Shown: piece by piece, positions 5,601-12,292 of the stretch
Layout: each line of letters begins with the position of its first letter
How positions within the stretch are numbered: the first letter of the stretch is position 1
Assembly (NCBI GenBank): GCA_946619065.1
Contig: CAMOLY010000020.1
Coordinates: 1 to 12,318 of the forward strand
Length of the DNA: 12,318 nucleotides
Direction: 5' to 3'
From: an uncultured Clostridia bacterium
GTDB taxonomy: Bacteria; Bacillota; Clostridia; Oscillospirales; Oscillospiraceae
Made by a program: the position numbers and the translations under genes
The notes under the pieces: generated by a model
The model's database searches: none
Told to the model about the DNA's origin: nothing
What the model saw: only the letters and a program-made list of their open reading frames with translations

Positions 5601-6971
5601 ATGTACAAATACCGCCGTACCATAGTCAGCGCGATTGCGGCACTTCTGGTGCTCGCCATGGTCGCAGGCATCATCGTTCTGGCTGTTCACGCCGAGAGTT
5701 CCAGCGAAATCAAGGAACGGATCGATGAGCTGAAAAAGCAGGGTCAGAGCATTCAGGCCCAGAAGAGCGGCATTGAAAGCCAGCTCAACAGCAACGACGC
5801 AGAGCTGGACGATCTGGTGATGAAAAAAAGCATGATCGACCAGGAAATCAAGCTCACGCAGGATTCCATTGAGAATACGAACCTGCAGATCCAGGAGTAC
5901 AACCTCCTGATCGCCGAAAAGCAGAACGAGCTGGACGAGGCGCTCGCCGAGCGCGACCGGCTCAATCAGCAGTACCGTGCCAGGATCCGCTCCATGGAGG
6001 AGAACGGAAAGCTCACCTATTGGTCGATCCTGTTCAAGGCCAGCAGTTTTTCGGACATGCTCGACCGCGTCGATATGATCAACGAGATCGCCCTGGCGGA
6101 CTCGCGCATGCTTGAGCGGATGGAAGCAGTGGCGCAGCAGATCGAGACCTCCCGTCAAGAGCTCGCCGCGGAAAAAGTCTCGCTGGAGGAAGCGAAGGAT
6201 CAGCTCGCACAGGACGAGGCGGAGCTGGAGGCCAAGCGCACGGAGGCGGACGAGGTCTTCGCGGAGCTCTGGTCCGACCGGCAGGCCCTGGAGGCCGCCG
6301 CGGAAAAATACGAGGCCCAGCAGCAGGCCCTCTCCCAGCAGATTGCCCAGCAGGAAGTGAAATACCGCGAAGCGGTGGCCGCAGAGGAAGAAGCCAGAAG
6401 AAAGGCTGAGGAAGAAGCCCGCAGAAAGGCCGAGGAAGAAGCCAGAAGAAAGGCTGAGGAAGAGGCCAGAAGAAGGGCCGCGGAAGAAGAGGCCAGACGC
6501 AGAGCCGCCGAGCAGGCAGCGCAGGAAGCGCGGGAACGGGAGCAGGCGGCCGCCAACCACAGCAGCTCGTCCACTCCGAGCCGCGCAGGCTTCATCTGGC
6601 CCACGTCCTGCCGGACCATCACCTGCTATTACGGCCCGCGCATTCATCCGATTACCGGACGCTACAGCAACCACAACGGCATTGACATCGGCGCATCCTA
6701 CGGCAGCACGATTACCGCGGCAAGCGCCGGAACCGTGACCGCCGCCGGCTTCGACACCGGTTACGGATACTATGTGACCATCAATCACGGCAACGGCTAT
6801 ACCACGCTCTACGGCCACATGTGCCGCTACATCGTATCCGCCGGCGACTATGTGACCCAGGGGCAGACCATCGGCTACGTGGGCAGCACCGGCTGGTCCA
6901 CCGGACCGCATCTGCATTTTACCATCTATTACAACGGCGCAACGGTCAACCCCCTCGGTTATCTGCCCTGA
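5601..6971 (+). CDS. Secreted coiled-coil M23 peptidase, likely FtsEX-dependent murein hydrolase
   Basis: This 456-residue protein starts with a signal peptide (1-31; probable cleavage after VHA). Long coiled coils follow (about 35-135 and 165-255), separated by LTYWSILFKASSFSDMLDR (138-156). That segment resembles the hinge of PcsB/CwlO coiled-coil domains known to contact FtsX. A charged helix of 8-residue repeats (263-302) and a Ser-rich linker lead to an M23/LytM domain (about 330-456). The zinc ligands H358, D362 and H439 and the catalytic histidines H406 and H437 are all present. Unlike E. coli EnvC, which has a degenerate LytM domain and activates amidases, this protein is likely an active endopeptidase cutting peptide cross-links. 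GGAGG (5591-5595) precedes the start and only 13 bases separate it from ftsX. The partnership with FtsEX is inferred from domain layout and position. Confidence 0.93.
   Translation: MYKYRRTIVSAIAALLVLAMVAGIIVLAVHAESSSEIKERIDELKKQGQSIQAQKSGIESQLNSNDAELDDLVMKKSMIDQEIKLTQDSIENTNLQIQEYNLLIAEKQNELDEALAERDRLNQQYRARIRSMEENGKLTYWSILFKASSFSDMLDRVDMINEIALADSRMLERMEAVAQQIETSRQELAAEKVSLEEAKDQLAQDEAELEAKRTEADEVFAELWSDRQALEAAAEKYEAQQQALSQQIAQQEVKYREAVAAEEEARRKAEEEARRKAEEEARRKAEEEARRRAAEEEARRRAAEQAAQEAREREQAAANHSSSSTPSRAGFIWPTSCRTITCYYGPRIHPITGRYSNHNGIDIGASYGSTITAASAGTVTAAGFDTGYGYYVTINHGNGYTTLYGHMCRYIVSAGDYVTQGQTIGYVGSTGWSTGPHLHFTIYYNGATVNPLGYLP
6387..6482 (+). repeat. Four 24-base in-frame repeats encoding EEARRKAE units
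   Basis: Four units of 24 bases begin at 6387, 6411, 6435 and 6459. Units 1 and 3 are identical; the others differ at a few bases. They encode EEARRKAE three times and then EEARRRAA, followed by a related 9-residue copy. The product is probably a rigid, highly charged helix between the coiled coil and the catalytic domain. The period keeps the reading frame, so unit number could vary between strains without breaking the gene. Confidence 0.9.
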
Positions 6972-7018
6972 CCGGCTGCAGCAGTCCGTTTTCGGTTCTC
7001 AAAATCCGGTACATCATT

Positions 7019-7050
7019 CTCCAGCCGGGCAAACAGCTGCCCGGCTGGAG
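7019..7050 (+). other. Strong hairpin between the M23 and S41 genes
   Basis: CTCCAGCCGGGCA (7019-7031) and TGCCCGGCTGGAG (7038-7050) form a perfect 13-bp GC-rich stem with the 6-base loop AACAGC. TAATCTATT follows rather than a T tract, so efficient intrinsic termination is unlikely. It lies in a 105-base gap where the neighbouring genes of the cluster are 13-14 bases apart or overlap. It may protect the 3' end of the upstream message or lower expression of the S41 gene. Confidence 0.75.
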
Positions 7051-7076
7051 TAATCTATTCAGAAAAAGGAGCCGCT

Positions 7077-9461
7077 ATGGAAGAACAAGAAGCAACCCGT
7101 GGGACCAGTACGCTGCGCGTCGTCTTAATCACCGTCGCGCTGACGGCCGCCGTCTCCTTTCTGATCTGCCAATGGCTGATGACCAAAACCACGAAGCGTC
7201 AGTATCCGTATGAGAGCAAGCTGCGCGAGATTCAGACCATCATCGACGAATACTTCATCGGCGACGCAGACAGTCAGGCTCTGGAAGACGCCCTGGCCAA
7301 GGGCATGATCGACGGCCTCGGCGACGAGTGGAGTTATTACATTCCCAAAGAGGCGTATCAGAGCTATCAGGACGGCATCGAGAATGCCTACGTCGGAATC
7401 GGCATTACAATCACCACCGAGAACGTGGAACGGGGCGTCCTGGTTACGGACGTCACACCGGGCGGTCCGGCAGAGGCTGCCGGCCTGCTTGTGGGGGACG
7501 TCATCACCGCGGTGGAGGGAGTCCCGGTTCTGGACGGGTCCGCGGACGCGCTCGACCTGGACGGAACCAAAAACGTCGTCCGCGGTGAGGCGGGAACCCA
7601 GGTCACCCTGACCGTACTCCGCGACGGAGCAGAACGCCCTTATACCGTCACGCGGGCTACCATCAAGACCGTCAACGTCACCAGCGAGACGCTCGACGAC
7701 GGCCTGGTCTATCTCAGGATCCGGAATTTTGACAAGCGCGCTGCGGAAGACACGATCGCGGTGCTGGAGCAGGCGCTCTCAGACGGCGCAAAGGGCGTCA
7801 TCTTCGACGTCCGCTTCAATCCGGGCGGACTCAAGAGCGAGCTGGTGACGCTGCTCGACTACATCCTGCCCGAGGGTCCCCTCTTCCACAGCGAATCCAG
7901 CGACGGAAAAAAGACCGTGGACAATTCCGACGAAGCGCACATCGAGATCCCGATGACTGTGCTGGTCAACTACGATTCCTACTCCGCCGCGGAATTCTTT
8001 GCCGCCGCGCTGCAGGAATATGACTATGCCGAAATCGTTGGCGAGAGAACCTATGGCAAGGGCTATTTCCAGTCCGCCTTCCAGCTCAGCGACGGCTCCG
8101 CCATCAATCTCTCCATCGGAAAATACACGACGCCCCACGGCGTCAGCCTAGTCGGCAAGGGCGTAACCCCCGACAAGGAGGTGGCCCTGTCCGACAGCAA
8201 ACAGGCCGATCTGTATTACGGCCGGCTTGCGTTTGCGGACGATGACCAGCTTCAGGCCGCCATCTCTCTGCTGGATCCCTCCGCCTCCGCCCCGGTCGGG
8301 CCGAAGGAGGATGAGAAGGAGCCGGACAAAGCGACCGGCGACACGTCCGAATCGACAGCAGGCCGGGCGCATCCCTACGTGGCCAAGCTGGAAAGCCTGC
8401 AGGACATCATCGATCGCTACTACGTCGGCGAGCCCGACGAAGAAGCCATCAGCGAGGCGCTGGCTGCGGCACTGGTGGACAACATCGGCGACGAATGGAG
8501 TTACTATATCCCCGCTGACCTGTACCGGGAGTACACCGAGACCATGGAAAACGAGTACGTCGGCATCGGCGTGACGATCACGGGCGAAGACGTGGAGCGC
8601 GGCGCGCGCATCACCGACGTGACGCCTGAGAGCCCCGCCTATCGAGCTGGACTCGAGATCGGCGACCTGATCGTCGCGGTGGAGGGCGTTCCCGTGCTGG
8701 ACGGCTCGGAGGATGAGATCGATCTGACCGAGACGAAAAAGCGCGTCCGCGGCGAGGCCGGAACGGACATCACGCTGACCGTCCTGCACGAGGGAGCAGA
8801 GCGGGAGGTCACCATCACCCGCGCGCCGATCCGCGTGGTCAACGTCACAAGCCAGATGCTGGAGCAGGAGATCTGCTACATTCGGATCCGCAATTTCGAG
8901 CAAAACGCCTGTTTGGACACGGTTGCCGCCATTGAGGCGGCGCAGGCGGCCGGCGCGAAGGGCATCGTCTTCGACGTGCGGTATAATCCGGGCGGACTCA
9001 AGAGCGAACTGGTGGACCTGCTGGACTACATCCTGCCGGAGGGCCCGCTGTTCCGGCAGGTCACCTACGACGGAAAAGAATATGTGGACACCTCGGACGA
9101 GGACCACATCGAGATCCCGATGGCCGTTCTGGTCAACTACAACTCCTATTCTGCGGCGGAATTCTTCGCTGCCGCGCTGCAGGAATATGACTACGCCGAA
9201 ATCGTCGGCGAACAGACCTACGGCAAGGGCAGGTTCCAGACCGCGTTTCGCCTTCCGGACGGCTCCGCAGTCAATCTCTCCTTCGGCACCTACACGACGC
9301 CGAATGGCGTGAGTCTGGTCGGAAAAGGCATCACGCCGGACTATCCGGTTGAGATGGACGAGCAGACAGAGAAGGATCTCTATTACGGAAATCTGGCCTT
9401 CGAGGACGACGAGCAGCTGAAAACCGCAATTTCCGTATTGACAAGCGGCGAAGGGCAGTAG
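7077..9461 (+). CDS. Tandem double S41 carboxy-terminal processing protease
   Basis: This 794-residue protein is about twice the length of a typical CtpA/CtpB protease. After an N-terminal membrane anchor (about 14-36) it has two complete PDZ-plus-S41 modules: residues 43-400 and 432-789, joined by an acidic, Pro/Ser/Thr-rich linker (401-431). The modules align without gaps at an offset of 389 residues; a hand count gives 232 of 358 positions identical (about 65%). Each keeps the Ser/Lys/Gln triad: S303, K328, Q332 in the first and S692, K717, Q721 in the second, with the usual 25-residue Ser-Lys spacing. The second module has no membrane segment, so both should lie outside the cell on one anchor. 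GGAG (7068-7071) is 5 bases upstream. S41 genes often sit beside M23 hydrolase genes, so regulated cleavage of the hydrolase or another envelope protein is a plausible role. Confidence 0.93.
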   Translation: MEEQEATRGTSTLRVVLITVALTAAVSFLICQWLMTKTTKRQYPYESKLREIQTIIDEYFIGDADSQALEDALAKGMIDGLGDEWSYYIPKEAYQSYQDGIENAYVGIGITITTENVERGVLVTDVTPGGPAEAAGLLVGDVITAVEGVPVLDGSADALDLDGTKNVVRGEAGTQVTLTVLRDGAERPYTVTRATIKTVNVTSETLDDGLVYLRIRNFDKRAAEDTIAVLEQALSDGAKGVIFDVRFNPGGLKSELVTLLDYILPEGPLFHSESSDGKKTVDNSDEAHIEIPMTVLVNYDSYSAAEFFAAALQEYDYAEIVGERTYGKGYFQSAFQLSDGSAINLSIGKYTTPHGVSLVGKGVTPDKEVALSDSKQADLYYGRLAFADDDQLQAAISLLDPSASAPVGPKEDEKEPDKATGDTSESTAGRAHPYVAKLESLQDIIDRYYVGEPDEEAISEALAAALVDNIGDEWSYYIPADLYREYTETMENEYVGIGVTITGEDVERGARITDVTPESPAYRAGLEIGDLIVAVEGVPVLDGSEDEIDLTETKKRVRGEAGTDITLTVLHEGAEREVTITRAPIRVVNVTSQMLEQEICYIRIRNFEQNACLDTVAAIEAAQAAGAKGIVFDVRYNPGGLKSELVDLLDYILPEGPLFRQVTYDGKEYVDTSDEDHIEIPMAVLVNYNSYSAAEFFAAALQEYDYAEIVGEQTYGKGRFQTAFRLPDGSAVNLSFGTYTTPNGVSLVGKGITPDYPVEMDEQTEKDLYYGNLAFEDDEQLKTAISVLTSGEGQ
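7203..9443 (+). repeat. Intragenic direct duplication (two units of 1074 bases, offset 1167)
   Basis: Bases 7203-8276 and 8370-9443 encode the two S41 modules in the same frame at an exact offset of 1167 bases. The copies have diverged, but 23-base stretches remain identical at the catalytic and glycine-rich motifs: 7818-7840 with 8985-9007, and 8004-8026 with 9171-9193. Retention of both active sites argues that both copies are under selection. Confidence 0.93.
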
Positions 9462-9467
9462 TATAAT
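9438..9467 (+). promoter_or_regulatory. Perfect-consensus promoter of greA-lysS
   Basis: TTGACA (9438-9443) and TATAAT (9462-9467) are both exact sigma-A consensus hexamers, spaced by 18 bases. The -35 and spacer lie within the last codons and stop codon of the S41 gene. Initiation near 9474 would give a leader of about 40 bases for greA. Confidence 0.88.
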
Positions 9468-9514
9468 AGGCCGGCATATTTTAGAACCACTTCACAGGAA
9501 AGGCGGTTTTGATC

Positions 9515-9997
9515 ATGGCAAGAGAATTTAAGCTGACGAGAATCCGGCTGGAAGAGCTGGAAAACGAACTGAAATATCTCAAGACGACACGGGAGCTGGA
9601 GGTTGCAGAGCATCTGAAGGAGGCCCGCTCCTTCGGCGACCTGTCGGAAAACAGCGAATACGACGAGGCCAAAAACGAGCAGGCTCAGCTCTACGGCAGA
9701 ATCGCAGAGGTTGAAAACATTCTCGCGAACGCGGTGGTCATCGACGACGAGGAGCCCGAAGCGGGCAACCGCGTCGGGCTGGGCTGCACCGTCAAGGTGC
9801 GGGATCTGGAAACCGACGAAACCGAGGTCTACGCGATCGTCGGCTCCCAGGAGGCCAATCCTGCGGCCGGCCTGATCTCGGACGACTCCCCCTTCGGCTC
9901 CGCGATGCTCGGCAGGGTCAAGGGCGATATCGTGACGGTGGCGGCCCCGGCCGGCGAGCTCCGGTTTGAGATTTTGTCGGTGGAGCGCAGCGTCTGA
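9515..9997 (+). CDS. greA: Transcription elongation factor GreA
   Basis: This 160-residue protein rescues backtracked RNA polymerase by stimulating cleavage of the nascent RNA. The N-terminal coiled-coil finger (about 8-75) ends in the acidic tip FGDLSENSEYDEAK (40-53), with D42 and E45 as the expected metal-handling residues. The C-terminal FKBP-like domain has the conserved DSPFGSAMLGRVKGD segment. Length is normal. The start at 9515 gives the usual MAREFKLT opening; an in-frame TTG at 9509 would add two residues. A purine-rich GGAAAGG site lies about 10 bases upstream. lysS follows after 21 bases, forming a two-gene unit with its own strong promoter. Confidence 0.97.
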   Translation: MAREFKLTRIRLEELENELKYLKTTRELEVAEHLKEARSFGDLSENSEYDEAKNEQAQLYGRIAEVENILANAVVIDDEEPEAGNRVGLGCTVKVRDLETDETEVYAIVGSQEANPAAGLISDDSPFGSAMLGRVKGDIVTVAAPAGELRFEILSVERSV

Positions 9998-10018
9998 CCG
10001 TTTACAGGAGGAATCATC

Positions 10019-11962
10019 ATGGCAAAATTTGTACCGCAGGCAGAGCTGCCGCTGGTGGACCAGGTGCGCGTCCGACACGAGAAGCTGCAGGCACTCCGTG
10101 AGGAAGGGCGCGACCCCTTCCGGATCACCCGCTTTGACGTGAGCGTTCACGCAGCGGAGATTCAGGAGCAGTTTGAACGCTATGAGGAGCAGAATGTCCG
10201 GCTTGCCGGCCGTCTGATGAGCAAGCGCGGCATGGGCAAGGCGATCTTCGCCGACCTCCAGGACCGCTCCGGGCGGGTTCAGCTCTATCTCAAGCTCGAC
10301 GAGATGGGCGAGGAGGCCTTCTCCCGCTGCCGCAAACTGGACGTGGGCGACATTGTGGGCGTCGAAGGCCCGGTCTTCCGGACCCAGCGCGGAGAGATCT
10401 CCGTCCGCGCGCAGAACGTGACGCTGCTGTCCAAGTCCCTGCTGCCCCTGCCGGAGAAGTTCCACGGTCTGCAGGACAAGGAGCTTCGCTACCGTCAGCG
10501 CTATCTGGATCTGATCGTCAACCCGGACGTCAGACGGAATTTCGAGATCCGTTCGAAGTTCATCCGCTTTATGCAGCGGTATCTGGACGAGCGCGGTTAT
10601 ATCGAGGTCGAAACGCCGGTTCTGAACACGATCTCCGGCGGCGCGGCGGCCCGTCCGTTTGTGACCCACCACAATACGCTGGATATCGACATGTACCTCC
10701 GCATTGCCACCGAGCTGCCGCTCAAGCGGCTGATCGTGGGCGGGATGGAGCGGGTCTATGAGATCGGCCGCATCTTCCGCAACGAAGGCATGGACCCCAA
10801 GCATAACCCGGAATTCACCTCCGTGGAGCTCTACGAGGCCTACGGGGACTTCCACACGATGATGGACATCGCAGAGGGCATCCTCTCCGGCGCGGCAAAG
10901 GAAATTCTGGGGACCTATCAGGTCTCCTGGATGGGCTACGACATTGACCTGACCCCCGGCTGGACCCGGATGACGATGATCGAGGCCGTGAAGCAGTACG
11001 TGGGCATCGACTTTGGCGCGATCTCCGACGACGCCCAGGCCGTCGCCGCCGCGAAGGCGAAGGGTGTCGCCCTCTCCCCTGCCGCCGAACCCACCTGGGG
11101 CAACGCCCTGTATGCCTGCTTTGACCAGAAGGTGGAGGAGCATCTGATTCAGCCCACCTTCATCACGATGTACCCGGTGGAGGTCAGCCCGCTGACCAAG
11201 CGCAGCCCCGAGGACCCGCGCCTGACCGAGCGCTTCGAGTTCTTCATCGCCCACTCTGAGATGGGCAATGCCTACTCCGAGCTCAACGACCCGATCGATC
11301 AGCGGCAGCGCTTCATCAAGCAGATGGAACAGCGCGACCGCGGCGACGACGAGGCGGAAATGATCGACGAGGACTTCCTCAACGCGATGGAGTACGGCAT
11401 GCCGCCCACCGGCGGCATGGGCATCGGCATCGATCGCTGCGTGATGCTGCTGACCGGCAGCGACTCGATCCGGGACGTCATCCTCTTCCCCACAATGAAG
11501 CCGCTGGACAAGGATAAGTCCGAAAAAGCTGAGAACAGGGCAGAAGAAAAGCCCGCTGAAGCGGCTCCTGCGGCAGAAGAGAAGATCGACTTTTCCAATG
11601 TGGTGATCGAGCCGCTGTTTGAAGAGCAGGTGGATTTCGAGACCTTCTCGAAGAGCGATTTCCGCGCCGTCAAGGTCCTGGACTGCGAAGCGGTCAAAAA
11701 GTCCAAGAAGCTGCTGAAGTTTACGCTTGACGACGGCACCGGGATCCCCCGGACGATTCTCTCCGGCATTCACGCCTATTACGAACCGGAAGAGCTGATC
11801 GGAAAAACCTGCATCGCCATCGTCAATCTGCCGCCCAGACCCATGATGGGCATCGAAAGCTGCGGCATGCTGCTCTCCGCCGTTCATAAGGAAGGCGAGG
11901 AGGAGAAGCTCCATCTTCTGATGGTTGATCCCCACATTCCGGCCGGCGCGAAGCTGTGCTGA
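10019..11962 (+). CDS. lysS: Lysyl-tRNA synthetase (class II) with C-terminal Trbp111-type tRNA-binding domain
   Basis: This 647-residue enzyme charges tRNA-Lys with lysine in the cytoplasm. Residues 1-140 hold the N-terminal OB-fold anticodon-binding domain. The class II core follows: motif 1 around 173-201 (ending VETPVL), motif 2 FRNEGMDPKHNPEFTSVE (253-270) and motif 3 GGMGIGIDR (465-473). A standard LysRS stops near residue 495. Here an Ala/Glu/Lys-rich linker (about 497-522) leads to a second OB fold (about 535-647) with FSKSDFRAVKVL, KSKKLLKFTLDDG, ILSGIHAYYEPEELIGK and NLPPRPMMGIESCGMLL. These are the signatures of the tRNA-binding domain found at the C-terminus of MetRS or as free Trbp111. 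It probably raises tRNA affinity. AGGAGG (10006-10011) lies 7 bases upstream. The gene is intact and co-transcribed with greA. Confidence 0.97.
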   Translation: MAKFVPQAELPLVDQVRVRHEKLQALREEGRDPFRITRFDVSVHAAEIQEQFERYEEQNVRLAGRLMSKRGMGKAIFADLQDRSGRVQLYLKLDEMGEEAFSRCRKLDVGDIVGVEGPVFRTQRGEISVRAQNVTLLSKSLLPLPEKFHGLQDKELRYRQRYLDLIVNPDVRRNFEIRSKFIRFMQRYLDERGYIEVETPVLNTISGGAAARPFVTHHNTLDIDMYLRIATELPLKRLIVGGMERVYEIGRIFRNEGMDPKHNPEFTSVELYEAYGDFHTMMDIAEGILSGAAKEILGTYQVSWMGYDIDLTPGWTRMTMIEAVKQYVGIDFGAISDDAQAVAAAKAKGVALSPAAEPTWGNALYACFDQKVEEHLIQPTFITMYPVEVSPLTKRSPEDPRLTERFEFFIAHSEMGNAYSELNDPIDQRQRFIKQMEQRDRGDDEAEMIDEDFLNAMEYGMPPTGGMGIGIDRCVMLLTGSDSIRDVILFPTMKPLDKDKSEKAENRAEEKPAEAAPAAEEKIDFSNVVIEPLFEEQVDFETFSKSDFRAVKVLDCEAVKKSKKLLKFTLDDGTGIPRTILSGIHAYYEPEELIGKTCIAIVNLPPRPMMGIESCGMLLSAVHKEGEEEKLHLLMVDPHIPAGAKLC

Positions 11963-12019
11963 GCCGAAGCGGAACCCTGCAATCGTTTCTGAACCGACAT
12001 TTTCCCAACTCTTATTCGA

Positions 12020-12066
12020 GGGCTCGTTGCAAAATGAATCATTTTGCAACGAGCCCCGTGTTTTTT
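12020..12066 (+). terminator. Intrinsic terminator of greA-lysS
   Basis: Perfect 18-base arms (12020-12037 and 12039-12056, opening GGGCTCGTTG) are followed by CGTG and six T (12061-12066). The central base alone cannot form a loop, so the real loop is likely about 5 bases around GAATC. It lies 57 bases past the lysS stop, and the sequence between shows nothing else. It is also the first element of a hairpin array. Confidence 0.8.
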
Positions 12067-12084
12067 GCCGATTCCGGCAAAAAA
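12061..12084. repeat. Hairpin 2 of the right-edge array
   Basis: TTTTTTGCCG (12061-12070) and CGGCAAAAAA (12075-12084) form a perfect 10-bp inverted repeat with loop ATTC. It shares its T run with the terminator's tail, so the two structures compete for those bases. On either strand the stem leads into A, not T, so it is not a terminator. Confidence 0.8.
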
Positions 12085-12106
12085 CATCGCCTGCGGGCGG
12101 GTGATG
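12085..12106. repeat. Hairpin 3 of the right-edge array (imperfect)
   Basis: CATCGCCT (12085-12092) can pair with GGGTGATG (12099-12106) using two G-T wobbles in an RNA read from the plus strand, leaving the loop GCGGGC. It starts at the base after hairpin 2. It is weaker than its neighbours. Confidence 0.5.
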
Positions 12107-12111
12107 GAACG

Positions 12112-12140
12112 TGAAGGGGGCTCCAAGACCGCCCCCTTCA
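12112..12140. repeat. Hairpin 4 of the right-edge array
   Basis: TGAAGGGGGC (12112-12121) and GCCCCCTTCA (12131-12140) form a perfect 10-bp, GC-rich stem with the 9-base loop TCCAAGACC. It directly abuts the long palindrome that follows. Confidence 0.85.
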
Positions 12141-12190
12141 TACTGAACTCCAATAAAATGCTTTTTAAAGCATTTTATTGGAGTTCAGTA
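12141..12190. repeat. Hairpin 5: long perfect palindrome, 24-base arms
   Basis: The left arm (12141-12164, beginning TACTGAACTCC) and right arm (12167-12190, ending GGAGTTCAGTA) are exact reverse complements around the two central T. Such a 50-base perfect palindrome is not expected by chance. It could be a miniature inverted-repeat element or a dispersed palindromic repeat. No clear target-site duplication is visible on its flanks. Confidence 0.92.
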
Positions 12191-12223
12191 TAAATCCATC
12201 ATTCGAATTTGCCCGGACAAGGC

Positions 12224-12252
12224 TTGACAGCAGGCTGATCCTGTGGTAAGCT
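12224..12252 (+). promoter_or_regulatory. Promoter-like sequence facing the right edge
   Basis: TTGACA (12224-12229) matches the -35 consensus exactly. A weak -10, TAAGCT (12247-12252), follows at 17 bases and is preceded by TGG, giving an extended -10 TG motif. A run of A and a purine-rich AAGGGG (12265-12270) come next. It probably drives a gene beyond the window. Confidence 0.5.
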
Positions 12253-12277
12253 GAAAAAAAAGCTAAGGGGTGCGGCA

Positions 12278-12292
12278 ATGATCATTGGGTAA
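12278..12292 (+). other. Possible 4-codon leader frame (MIIG, stop)
   Basis: An ATG at 12278 lies 7 bases after AAGGGG, a spacing suited to translation, but the frame stops at TAA after four codons. It may be a very short leader frame, the remnant of a broken gene start, or chance. Another ATG at 12307 stays open to the edge but has no ribosome site. Confidence 0.2.

Noticed and set aside
5556-6917. A 453-codon minus-strand open frame opposite the M23 peptidase gene
   Set aside because: Same cause: low-complexity Leu/Phe/Gly-rich antisense translation of the coiled coil, with no start signals.
7019-7050. Intrinsic terminator after the M23 gene
   Set aside because: The stem is strong but no T tract follows, so it is listed only as a hairpin.
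9383-12049. An 888-codon open frame on the minus strand opposite greA and lysS
   Set aside because: It is antisense to two certain genes, has no ribosome site or recognisable domain, and is explained by GC-rich codon bias, which removes stops from the opposite strand.
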